DNA from: Flavobacteriaceae bacterium
Lineage (GTDB): Bacteria; Bacteroidota; Bacteroidia; Flavobacteriales; Flavobacteriaceae
DNA: 64,000 nt
Direction: 5' to 3'
Assembly (NCBI GenBank): GCA_947457615.1
Contig: CANGWK010000001.1
Location: 143,044 to 207,043 of the forward strand
Part shown: positions 26,165 to 34,682 of the stretch, piece after piece
How positions within the stretch are numbered: the stretch's first letter is position 1
Layout: each line of letters starts with the position of its first letter
The notes under the pieces: model-generated
The model's input: the letters and a program-made list of their open reading frames with translations, nothing else
Told to the model about the DNA's origin: nothing
Databases searched by the model: none
Made by a program: the position numbers and the translations under genes

Positions 26165-29164
26165 TTATTTATCTAAAATAGCCTCTTGAATCACTTTTTG
26201 AATGTCTTCTCGAATATTTTCTTTAGATAATTTATTTTCCACATTAGAATCGGGGAAAGTTCTATTGGATAAAAATATATATACTATTTCTGTTTCAGGA
26301 TCGGCCCAAGCCATAGTTCCCGTGAAACCTGTGTGACCAAAACTAGATTTTGAAACACAACCACAAGTTGGCCCTTCTTTGCCCAATTGAGGCTTGTCAA
26401 ATCCTAAACCTCTTCTGTTACCCTCCGAACAAAAATAACAAGTATTAAAGATATCAAAAGTGGAAGGTTTAAAATATTGTACGTTTCCATAATTTCCTTT
26501 TTGAAGATACATTTGCATAATTTTGGCAATATCCATAGCATTTGAAAAAATACCAGCATGACCAGCAACTCCACCCTGCATAGCTGCTGCCATATCATGA
26601 ACATAACCTTTTATTAAAGCGTGGCGAAAATAAGTATCTACTTCGGTAGGAGCAATTATACTTTTATCAAATTTACGTAAAGGATTGTAAGTTGTGTTAT
26701 TCATTCCTAGAGATTTATAGAAATTTTCAGTACTCAATACATCTAGTGTTTTAGCTGTAGTTTTCTCTAAAAATTCTTTTAAAAGAATAAAAGTAAAATC
26801 GCTGTATTTATATTCTTTTTTTTCCAATAGTTTACTATCGGTAATTTGCTTCATGATGCTATCTTGATAATCATTCCGGAGATATAAATTCTCGACAACT
26901 TGTGTTGTAAATCCTTGTTTTGAATTAAAACTATAATATCTATCGGACGGAGATTTATCAGAATTTAATGTTGCTTTATAAAAAGGAATCCAAGCTTGTA
27001 AACCTCCATAATGAGAAAGTAAATTTTTAAAAGAAATATCTTGCTTGTTGCTTCCTTTAAACACTGGAAGCATATCACCTAATTTAGAATCGAGAGTTAC
27101 TTTTCCTTGTTCAAAAAGTTGCATTACATTAGGCAAAGTAGAAACCATTTTGGTAACGGATGCAACATCGTATAAATCCGAATTTTGTACTTTAACATTA
27201 GGTTCGTAAGTTTGATATCCGTAAGATTTTTGAAAAATTACTTTTCCTCTGCGTGCAACTAGTACTTGAATTCCGGGAGCCATTTTGCCATCAATTGCTT
27301 TCTTGGCAATTACATCAATTTGGGATAATACCCTAGGACTCATGCCAACATTTTCAGGTGTTGTAAAGCCAAGACGATTTAATTTTTCGGTAGTTAAACC
27401 AAATCCATCTTTAAATTCTTCGTTTATAGAAACTGGCAATTTTCCTTGTGCTTCTATTGCTCCAAAAAGTAATTCTGCTCCAACTTCTTGTGAAACATCA
27501 CTATTTTGATAGGACATTACCACGCCTTCAAAATCATCAAAATTAGGAATTGCCGATAACGAATAAGGTTTTGTAAAAGCATCTAAAATAACAGTATTTT
27601 TCTTAGCAATATCTTGTAACCATACTAATTCGATATCCGAAAAATCGTGTTTTTTCCAAGCTTTATCCGATTTATGATAGCCAACAATCACAGTTTTAAA
27701 TTCTTTTAGTTTTACTTCTAATGAATCTAAATTAGTATCTGAAACCTCCGTTACTTCAGTATATTTTTTTAAAGTAGTAACAAATGATGAATTGGTATCA
27801 TCACCTAATTTTACGTAAGCAATTTTTTGATCTAAATTTTTAATAGGCAGAATATTATCCTTATTTTTTAGAACAGTTGTTGCATGTTCATACAATTGGT
27901 ATTGTAAGCCATCTTTAATACTCGTATTTAAATCAGAGGATAAATTTTTAGTTTCTACAGGTTTGTAATGGTTTAATCCTGCTTTGAATTTGTAATGTAA
28001 AATCTTCTTTACCGATTTTGCAATTCTATAGTCGGTAATTAATCCTTTTTGGTGGGCTTCAGAAATTTTTTGAACAGCTAGAGGAACATTTTCTGCAAAA
28101 AGCAAAATATCATTTCCTGCCAAAAATGCTTCCAAATCAATATCGCCAGGTTTTAAAAATTTACTTGCAGCTTTCATATTTAAAGCATCGGTAAATATTA
28201 AACCCTCAAAACCCAATTCGTTTTGAAGCAAATTAGTAACTACATTATAAGAAACAGATGTTGGATAATTTTTCTTTGGCTCCAAACTTGGGATGTTCAA
28301 ATGGGCTACCATAACCGAAACTAATCCTTCGTCAAACATTCGTTTGTATGGATATAGTTCTACTTTTTCTATTCTGTCTTTGGAGAAAGAGACCATTGGC
28401 AATGCATAATGCGAATCTAGAGCTGTATCTCCATGTCCAGGAAAATGTTTTCCTGTGCAAAAAACACCTTGACCTTGAATTCCTTTCATTAATGCAACAG
28501 CATGATCGGTTACATTTATTTTGTCTTCTCCAAAAGAACGGTTACCAATAATAGGATTTTTAGGATTGGTATTTATATCAATAACTGGTACGAAATTAAA
28601 ATTCGCACCAATTCTTTTAGCTTCTTGAGCCATATTTTTCCCTACTTCTTCAATAAGTTTTAAATCTCTTATAGCTCCCAAAGTAGTATTCCATGGGTAT
28701 TTATAAGTAGAATCTAATCGCATGCTCAATCCCCATTCGGCATCAATACCTATAAACAAAGGCACTTTGGACTTTGATTGAAATCGATTAGTTAAATTGG
28801 CTTGGCGACCAGGACCTCCTTGAAAAAAGATCAATCCACCAATTTTATTTTCTTTAATTAATTTGTCAATAGAATTAACATGCACCGTATCTTTATTAGA
28901 ATAAGCAGCAACCATAAATAGTTGTCCTAGTTTTTCTTCAAAAGTCATTTGTGCATATATGCTATCCACCCATTTAGTTTCGAGTTCTGAGTCTTTAAAG
29001 AAATTTTTCCTTCCCGATTTTAATACAGGAACATAAACTTCATCATCATAAGAAAATTGAGGCTTAGAAATTTTGTTATCCAAAACCTTATTTTTAGTGA
29101 CACCACAATTTGTAACAAAAGAAAGGATAAATAGTACAAATGCTAATTGAAATATTTTTTTCAT
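26165..29164 (-). CDS. GH3 beta-N-acetylglucosaminidase fused to a class C beta-lactamase-like serine hydrolase
   Basis: A 999-residue lipoprotein (LSFVTNCG lipobox). Residues about 55-385 are a NagZ-type GH3 domain: ADPETEI is absent but KHFPGHGDTALDSHYALP, the catalytic-region motif FEGLIFTDALNMKAA and LIFFQGGPG are present. A GH3 C-terminal-like domain follows (about 400-590). Residues about 600-999 form a beta-lactamase/penicillin-binding-type domain with the SxxK motif SVTK near residue 668, a YSD motif in EYKYSDFTF, and HTG in GHTGFTGT. The fusion suggests a peptidoglycan recycling enzyme that removes GlcNAc and cleaves or binds a peptide-bearing product. It lies beside bshA and downstream of an amidase. 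Confidence 0.9.
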   Translation of the reverse strand: MKKIFQLAFVLFILSFVTNCGVTKNKVLDNKISKPQFSYDDEVYVPVLKSGRKNFFKDSELETKWVDSIYAQMTFEEKLGQLFMVAAYSNKDTVHVNSIDKLIKENKIGGLIFFQGGPGRQANLTNRFQSKSKVPLFIGIDAEWGLSMRLDSTYKYPWNTTLGAIRDLKLIEEVGKNMAQEAKRIGANFNFVPVIDINTNPKNPIIGNRSFGEDKINVTDHAVALMKGIQGQGVFCTGKHFPGHGDTALDSHYALPMVSFSKDRIEKVELYPYKRMFDEGLVSVMVAHLNIPSLEPKKNYPTSVSYNVVTNLLQNELGFEGLIFTDALNMKAASKFLKPGDIDLEAFLAGNDILLFAENVPLAVQKISEAHQKGLITDYRIAKSVKKILHYKFKAGLNHYKPVETKNLSSDLNTSIKDGLQYQLYEHATTVLKNKDNILPIKNLDQKIAYVKLGDDTNSSFVTTLKKYTEVTEVSDTNLDSLEVKLKEFKTVIVGYHKSDKAWKKHDFSDIELVWLQDIAKKNTVILDAFTKPYSLSAIPNFDDFEGVVMSYQNSDVSQEVGAELLFGAIEAQGKLPVSINEEFKDGFGLTTEKLNRLGFTTPENVGMSPRVLSQIDVIAKKAIDGKMAPGIQVLVARRGKVIFQKSYGYQTYEPNVKVQNSDLYDVASVTKMVSTLPNVMQLFEQGKVTLDSKLGDMLPVFKGSNKQDISFKNLLSHYGGLQAWIPFYKATLNSDKSPSDRYYSFNSKQGFTTQVVENLYLRNDYQDSIMKQITDSKLLEKKEYKYSDFTFILLKEFLEKTTAKTLDVLSTENFYKSLGMNNTTYNPLRKFDKSIIAPTEVDTYFRHALIKGYVHDMAAAMQGGVAGHAGIFSNAMDIAKIMQMYLQKGNYGNVQYFKPSTFDIFNTCYFCSEGNRRGLGFDKPQLGKEGPTCGCVSKSSFGHTGFTGTMAWADPETEIVYIFLSNRTFPDSNVENKLSKENIREDIQKVIQEAILDK

Positions 29165-29179
29165 AAATAAGTTAATCGA

Positions 29180-29662
29180 TTAAAAGAAACGACTGTGCCA
29201 ACTTTCATTAGCAGGAACTTCCCAGTTTTCTTTCCATTCTTCAATTGTATTTACGAGATTATTGAATACAATAGTATGTTCGGACACCGATTTATCTTTA
29301 GCAAGCTTTTTAAAATCTATTAAAGTTTTATAGGTAATGAATTCTCCTTGCTTGAACGAAACATTCATTTTATCTAATAAATCTACTGAATATTTTTGTT
29401 CTAAATTTTGAATAAAAGCTACCGATGAATCTATAGAACAACCAGTTGCAGGATGTACTTCTTGGTTTAAAGCTATGATAATAAATCGGTTGTATTTTAT
29501 TACAAAAGAAGCTTCTAACGCACTGCCATGTGCTGACCAATTATTCAAAAATTCGCCTAAATCATTTTCTATTTCAGCAACTTCAACTTCTGAAAATTTT
29601 CTATTAGAGGGATAAATCCAAATTCTGGAATCTTCGGGTAAATTTTCAAATGGTATATACAT
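29180..29662 (-). CDS. Conserved cytoplasmic protein of unknown function
   Basis: A 160-residue soluble protein with no signal peptide. Conserved-looking segments are RIWIYPSNRKFSEVE, HGSALEASFVIKYNRFIIIALNQ and ATGCSIDSSVAFIQ. Homologues are often labelled 'ABC transporter ATPase' in databases, but no Walker A or B motif is present, so I do not adopt that name. It lies 26 bp downstream of the CCG-domain Fe-S protein and 15 bp upstream of the GH3/beta-lactamase gene, so it should be in the same transcript. Confidence 0.75.
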   Translation of the reverse strand: MYIPFENLPEDSRIWIYPSNRKFSEVEVAEIENDLGEFLNNWSAHGSALEASFVIKYNRFIIIALNQEVHPATGCSIDSSVAFIQNLEQKYSVDLLDKMNVSFKQGEFITYKTLIDFKKLAKDKSVSEHTIVFNNLVNTIEEWKENWEVPANESWHSRFF

Positions 29663-29688
29663 AGAATTTGTGTTATTAAACAGTAAAA

Positions 29689-30480
29689 TTATAAATCTTG
29701 AGCGTTAGCAATTAATTCAGCTATATCCATAACTTTAACATTTTCATCGCTTTCTTTAAATTTTACACCATCGGTCATCATGGTATTACAAAATGGACAA
29801 CCCGTAGCAATTATTTCCGAATTAGTTTCCAATGCATCTTCAGTGCGTTCAACGTTAATTTCTTTATTGCCTTTTTCAGCGTCTTTAAACATTTGCGCAC
29901 CTCCTGCTCCACAACATAATCCATTAGCTTTTGAACGTTTCATTTCAACAAATTCGGCATCTAATTTTTGGATTAATTCTCTAGGGGCTTCATATACATT
30001 ATTAGCTCTTCCAAGATAACAAGGGTCATGAAAAGTTATTTTCTTTCCTTTAAATTGTCCTCCTTCAATGGTTAATCTACCTGAATCTAAAAGCGATTTT
30101 AAAAATTCAGTATGGTGTACCACCTCGTATTTTCCACCTAATTCGGGATATTCATTTTTCAATGTATTAAAACAATGCGGACAAGCAGTAACTATTTTCT
30201 TGGCTTCATATGCATTAAGAACTTCAATGTTCATCATGGCCTGCATTTGAAACAAAAACTCATTACCAGCTCTTTTTGCAGGATCTCCAGAACAACTTTC
30301 TTCTGTACCTAATACAGCAAATTCAACATTAGCACGATTTAAAATCTTTACGAAAGCTTTGGTAATTCGTTTAGCTCTATCATCAAAACTTCCTGCACAA
30401 CCTACCCAAAATAGAATTTCAGGTTGTTTGCCTTGGGCTAACATTTCGGCCATGGTAGGCACATTCAATACTTCTGACAT
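29689..30480 (-). CDS. CCG-domain Fe-S protein (HdrB/GlpC/LutA-like)
   Basis: A 263-residue soluble protein with two cysteine-rich (CCG) domains: TEESCSGDPAKRAGNEF then CPHCFNTLKNEYPELGG in the first, and LCCGAGGAQMF then ATGCPFCNTMMTDG in the second. Such domains bind special Fe-S clusters in heterodisulfide reductase B, GlpC and lactate-oxidation LutA. It likely accepts electrons from the membrane Fe-S protein encoded 590 bp upstream. Separated from it by a HAD-family gene on the same strand. The electron donor and substrate are not known. Confidence 0.9.
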   Translation of the reverse strand: MSEVLNVPTMAEMLAQGKQPEILFWVGCAGSFDDRAKRITKAFVKILNRANVEFAVLGTEESCSGDPAKRAGNEFLFQMQAMMNIEVLNAYEAKKIVTACPHCFNTLKNEYPELGGKYEVVHHTEFLKSLLDSGRLTIEGGQFKGKKITFHDPCYLGRANNVYEAPRELIQKLDAEFVEMKRSKANGLCCGAGGAQMFKDAEKGNKEINVERTEDALETNSEIIATGCPFCNTMMTDGVKFKESDENVKVMDIAELIANAQDL

Positions 30481-30536
30481 CTTTTATTTAGATTTTAAAT
30501 TTTAGATATTTAATATCTAAAATCTTATATTTACTA

Positions 30537-30977
30537 TTATTCATGTTGTCCATCGTCAAAAACTTCGATGGTTACGTCTTTAGGAATTAAATCTGTAAAT
30601 TTTCCTCTGTATCTAGTGGCTTTAACTAAATGATTATCAATCCAATGGTAATTCCCTCCTCGAGGTTTTCCAAATAAAATTCCGTGGTATTTAAATCCGT
30701 GTTGTTTTAACCAACGTTCGGTATAGTCGCGATGTTCTTCGGTTCTAGAGGTGAAGAAGAAGATGGTATGTCCTTCATCAAACCATTTGTTCAAAGTAAT
30801 TAAAGCATCTGGATATACCTCTGCAGTAAGCATTCTTTCTGGCTCTTCATTTGGAATATCATCACATACTGTTCCATCTATATCAATTAAATAATTTTTT
30901 ACTCCTTCGGGTAATATTGGACTTAATTGTTGTCCGTTTTCAGTCACTGCTTGTAAGGTTTTGTTAAGGTCGTTCAT
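30537..30977 (-). CDS. HAD-superfamily phosphatase-like protein
   Basis: A 146-residue protein with a DIDGTVCDD motif (residues about 32-40) and FFTSRTEEHRDYTERWL (residues about 74-90), the class I HAD nucleophile and motif II threonine/serine region, then a WIDNHLVKATRYRGKFTDL stretch and a C-terminal acid residue cluster. It is short for a HAD enzyme, with no large cap. Homologues are often labelled phosphoheptose isomerase, which does not fit the DxDGT motif. It sits between the two Fe-S protein genes; a role in that pathway is only inferred. Confidence 0.8.
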   Translation of the reverse strand: MNDLNKTLQAVTENGQQLSPILPEGVKNYLIDIDGTVCDDIPNEEPERMLTAEVYPDALITLNKWFDEGHTIFFFTSRTEEHRDYTERWLKQHGFKYHGILFGKPRGGNYHWIDNHLVKATRYRGKFTDLIPKDVTIEVFDDGQHE

Positions 30978-31068
30978 TTTAATATTTATAATTTAGTAGT
31001 TACATATAGTTAAACAAATCTCCAAGCCTCACAATTGGAAATTTGTCATGTTAATTAATATTTTGTTT

Positions 31069-32403
31069 TTATTCTTCTTTCCAGTTCAAACGATCCATTT
31101 GATTATACTGCCATGGAGCACCGTTGTTTTCAATATTTGCCATCATCGCATTAAGCGATTGTGGCGCTGCACTTTGCTCCATAACTAAATAACGACGCAT
31201 GTCGATTATTATAGATAATGGACTAATATTTACAGGGCATTCTTCTACGCAAGCATTACAAGAGGTACAGGCCCAAAGTTCTTCAGCTGTAATATAATTG
31301 TTTAATAATGAAACATTATCTGGAATGAAAACTCCTTTATTTTTATCTATATTTCTTCCTACTTCTTCTAATCGGTCACGGGTGTCCATCATTATTTTTC
31401 GTGGCGATAATTTTTTCCCGGTTTGACTTGCAGGACAAACTGAAGTACATCTTCCACATTCGGTACAGGTATAGGCATTTAATAATTGAACCCAATTTAA
31501 ATCCATCACATCTGAAGCGCCAAATTTACTTGGTACAATAGAAGCATCTGATGGTGGAGCAGCAAATGGATCAACGTTGGGATCCATCATTAATTTTACT
31601 TCATTGGTAACACTTTCTAGATTATCTAATTTACCTTTTGCATTTAAATCGGCATAATATGTATTAGGAAATGCTAATAAAATATGTAAATGTTTAGAAA
31701 AATATAAGTAATTCATAAAAATCAAAATCCCAATAATGTGCAACCACCAAAATGTTTTTTCTAACATAACCACACCACTTTCATTAATTCCATTAAAAAT
31801 TGGAGCAATAAAATGACTTACAGGAAAAGAACCAACTGAGGTAAAATGGCTTACTCCGGCTTGTTGCAACCAAAAGTCGGAAGCATTCATTAATAAGAAC
31901 AACGACATCAATACAACTTCAAAATACAGAATTAAATTGGCGTCTTTTTTTGGACTTCCATTCAATTCTGGACTAATAAATCTTTTTAATTTAACGGTAT
32001 TTCTTCGTGTCCAAAAAAATAAAACAGCTATTAAAACTAATAATGCTAAAATTTCAAAAGAACCTATTAAAAAATCATATAAACCTCCTAGGAAAGATAA
32101 AACTCTATGTGTTCCAAAAAGTCCATCTATAATTATTTCTAATAATTCTAAGTTAATGATTATAAACCCTGCGTAAACAATTACATGGAGAATTCCTGCA
32201 ATAGGTCTTTTTACCATTTTGGATTGTCCAAGGGCAATAATCGCCATGTTTTTCCAACGTGCTGAAGAATTATCAGTACGATCAATATCTTTGCCCAATT
32301 TAATGTTTCGGATGATTTTTTTAACATTAATTGTAAAATAACCAAAACCTACAAGTAATAAAATTGCAAAGAAAATAGATTCGAAATATTTAATTATGTC
32401 CAT
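31069..32403 (-). CDS. Membrane-bound 4Fe-4S protein (HdrC/NarI-like gamma subunit fusion)
   Basis: A 444-residue protein with about five to six membrane helices in the first 250 residues, including a NarI/cytochrome-b-like region (KRPIAGILHVIVYAGFIIINLELL in parts), then a soluble domain with two 4Fe-4S motifs: CTECGRCTSVCP around residues 315-326 and CTSCNACVEECP around 380-391. Such a membrane ferredoxin-like subunit passes electrons between the quinol pool and a cytosolic partner, here probably the CCG-domain protein. It starts 4 bp after the stop of the MlaD-like gene, so it is co-transcribed with it. Confidence 0.9.
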   Translation of the reverse strand: MDIIKYFESIFFAILLLVGFGYFTINVKKIIRNIKLGKDIDRTDNSSARWKNMAIIALGQSKMVKRPIAGILHVIVYAGFIIINLELLEIIIDGLFGTHRVLSFLGGLYDFLIGSFEILALLVLIAVLFFWTRRNTVKLKRFISPELNGSPKKDANLILYFEVVLMSLFLLMNASDFWLQQAGVSHFTSVGSFPVSHFIAPIFNGINESGVVMLEKTFWWLHIIGILIFMNYLYFSKHLHILLAFPNTYYADLNAKGKLDNLESVTNEVKLMMDPNVDPFAAPPSDASIVPSKFGASDVMDLNWVQLLNAYTCTECGRCTSVCPASQTGKKLSPRKIMMDTRDRLEEVGRNIDKNKGVFIPDNVSLLNNYITAEELWACTSCNACVEECPVNISPLSIIIDMRRYLVMEQSAAPQSLNAMMANIENNGAPWQYNQMDRLNWKEE

Positions 32404-32407
32404 GTAT

Positions 32408-33364
32408 TTATTTCTTTTTTAAAGTATCGTTTACTGGAGCTGTATAGGGTTTATTTTTCTTGCCAAAAAGGGAAACATTTACGTAACGTGTTGGATTTAA
32501 TCGCAAATCTTGTAATAATAATTCTAATTCTTTGGAAGTTTTATTGAAATTATTATACAACGCTTCGTCTTTAATTAATTTTCCCATTGTTCCTTTGCCA
32601 GCTTGCATATCGGCCATCATTTTATCTACATTCTCTAATGTTTTTTGAAGATTTTTAACGGTTGGCCCGATATTAACTTTAGCCAATGAATCGGAAACTT
32701 TTGAAAAATTGGCAGTTGCATTTTCCATATTTTTCATCGTTCCATTAATTTTTGACTTATTGTCTGATAATAAAGAATTCACTTGAGTAGACGCGGCTTT
32801 GAATTGTAAAATGGTTTCATTTAAATTGGCAAGACTACTTTTAAGATTTTCTTTAGTCTTAGCATCCATTACCTGGTTCACATTTTCCACCAGAACATTT
32901 GCATTGTCTAAAAGCTTGGTTATTTTATCTTTTAGTGGGACAATTTGCTTTGCTAATTCGTCTGTTAAACCTAATTTGCTTGATGAAATTAAGGTGTCAC
33001 CAGTTACTGCAAGTGAGCCACTAAAACTTGGGAAAATAGCAATTTGTTTTCCACCAATAGGACTTGGTGCATATATTTCAGCCTTACTTGTTTTATTAAT
33101 AGGAAAATCGCTTTTAATTTGCATTTCAACAGTAACTTTTCCTGTTTTGTTATCAATCGAAATTTTGCTCACTTTTCCTACATTCATGCCACTTATAGTA
33201 ACAGGAGAAGAAACATTAAGTCCTTCTACATTATCATATTGGGCATAAAGAATTTTATAATTATTTAATAAATCTTTGCCTTTTAAAAAACTATATCCCC
33301 AAATGAATAGTGCAATTGAAGCTAATACTAATACGGCAGTTTTTATTTCTTTAGATAATTTCAA
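32408..33364 (-). CDS. MlaD family (MCE) lipid-transport protein
   Basis: A 318-residue protein with an N-terminal membrane helix (about residues 9-26) and an MCE domain: YDNVEGLNVSSPVTISGMNVGKVSKISID and the APSPIGGKQIAIFP motif. A long helical/coiled region follows from about residue 125 to the C-terminus. It should sit in the inner membrane and face the periplasm, moving phospholipid between membranes. No mlaE/mlaF homologues are nearby; they may lie elsewhere. It is 32 bp downstream of an amidase gene, and the membrane Fe-S protein gene follows. Confidence 0.9.
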   Translation of the reverse strand: MKLSKEIKTAVLVLASIALFIWGYSFLKGKDLLNNYKILYAQYDNVEGLNVSSPVTISGMNVGKVSKISIDNKTGKVTVEMQIKSDFPINKTSKAEIYAPSPIGGKQIAIFPSFSGSLAVTGDTLISSSKLGLTDELAKQIVPLKDKITKLLDNANVLVENVNQVMDAKTKENLKSSLANLNETILQFKAASTQVNSLLSDNKSKINGTMKNMENATANFSKVSDSLAKVNIGPTVKNLQKTLENVDKMMADMQAGKGTMGKLIKDEALYNNFNKTSKELELLLQDLRLNPTRYVNVSLFGKKNKPYTAPVNDTLKKK

Positions 33365-33396
33365 AATAGTGTATTTAATGGTGTAAAAATAATGTA

Positions 33397-34548
33397 TTAT
33401 TTAATAGCTTGTTTTATATCGATGCTTTTCCCGTCTTTAAATGCAATAATAAAAGCGGAATCATAACCTTTGGCAGTTGCTTCTTTAAGTAATTTCTTTG
33501 CCTCTTCATAATTTGAAGTTTCTCCGTACATGTATTTGTATATTGAGGTATGAGTGAAAGTAATATTGCTCAATCCTTTAAAGTTGCTAGGAATAGTTTC
33601 TAATTTAGTTGGACTAGCAGAAATTTGAATTTTAAATACAATTCCTTTTTCTGTTTTCTTATCAATTATTTTAGGTTCTTTTTTTTTAGTAATAGTATCT
33701 TCTGGAATAGCTTTTATAGGCTTATTTTCGATTCTTTCTGAAGGTTTATCAGTTGAATTATCATTTGTGCCTCCATCAAAAAAATCTTTTTTATAACTAA
33801 TAATTGCTTGAGCAATAGCTTCAGCTATTTCTTGTTGTCCTTCTTCTGAATCTAATTTTGCTCCTTCAACAGGATTTGAAATAAATCCATTTTCAATTAA
33901 AACTCTCGGCATGTATGCTTTGTGCAAAACCATGTATGGTGCTTGTTTTACACCTCCACCTCTACTCTTTTTTCCCAAGTCTTGAACAAATCTATCTTGA
34001 ACTTTTCCAGCAAGAGCAATACTATTTTCAATAAATTCTTCTTGCATAATAGTCATCCCTAACATAGTTTCTGGTTTATTAGGATCAAAACCTTGGTACT
34101 TTTGTTTGTAATCTTTCTCAAGTGTTACTACTGAGTTTTCTCTTTTTGCTGCTTCAAGATTAGAAGCATTTTTAGACATACCCATCACATAAGTTTCCGT
34201 TCCATCGGCTGCAGTATTTTTATTAGCATTACAGTGAATAGAAACAAAAATAGTAGCATCCGCTCTATTCGCTATATTAGCTCGTTCAACTAAATCAATA
34301 AAAACATCTGTCTTTCTTGTGTAAATTACATCAATACTAGAATTTTTTTCTAATATTTTACCTACTTTAAGTGTGATGCCCAAGTTAATATTCTTTTCAA
34401 TATGTCCGCTATAAACAGCACCAAAATCATGTGCACCATGACCAGCATCCAAAGTAACTTTGAATTTATTGGATTGAGCAAATGAAATACAAGAGCATAA
34501 AACTAGTAGGATAGCTAGGGTAAGTTTTTGGGGATTTATATTAATCAT
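33397..34548 (-). CDS. N-acetylmuramoyl-L-alanine amidase with SPOR-like C-terminal region
   Basis: A 383-residue periplasmic Zn amidase (Amidase_3 family) that cuts the bond between MurNAc and L-Ala. Signal peptide LTLAILLVLCSCISFAQ; catalytic domain about residues 28-255 with LDAGHGAHDFGAVYSGHIEK, SIHCNAN and VLIENGFISNP; a linker; then residues about 300-383 resemble a SPOR-type peptidoglycan-binding domain (VFKIQISASPTKLETIP, KKLLKEATAKGYDSAFI). Together with the GH3/beta-lactamase fusion it makes this cluster look devoted to cell-wall turnover. Divergent from lptD. Confidence 0.93.
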   Translation of the reverse strand: MININPQKLTLAILLVLCSCISFAQSNKFKVTLDAGHGAHDFGAVYSGHIEKNINLGITLKVGKILEKNSSIDVIYTRKTDVFIDLVERANIANRADATIFVSIHCNANKNTAADGTETYVMGMSKNASNLEAAKRENSVVTLEKDYKQKYQGFDPNKPETMLGMTIMQEEFIENSIALAGKVQDRFVQDLGKKSRGGGVKQAPYMVLHKAYMPRVLIENGFISNPVEGAKLDSEEGQQEIAEAIAQAIISYKKDFFDGGTNDNSTDKPSERIENKPIKAIPEDTITKKKEPKIIDKKTEKGIVFKIQISASPTKLETIPSNFKGLSNITFTHTSIYKYMYGETSNYEEAKKLLKEATAKGYDSAFIIAFKDGKSIDIKQAIK

Positions 34549-34682
34549 TGTTGTAAAAGTTAATTTTAATTAAAACTGCAAGGTTATAAAATTATTATTT
34601 CTCTATTTTTGACCAAAATTTATATTTAAGTTTGGCGTATCAATAATCAAACCTTACTTTTACAAAAATAGCATTTAAACCT

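Noticed and set aside
32799..33248. Plus-strand open frame (149 codons) inside the MlaD-like gene
   Set aside because: Antisense shadow of the MCE/coiled region; low-complexity Ser/Thr/Phe translation.
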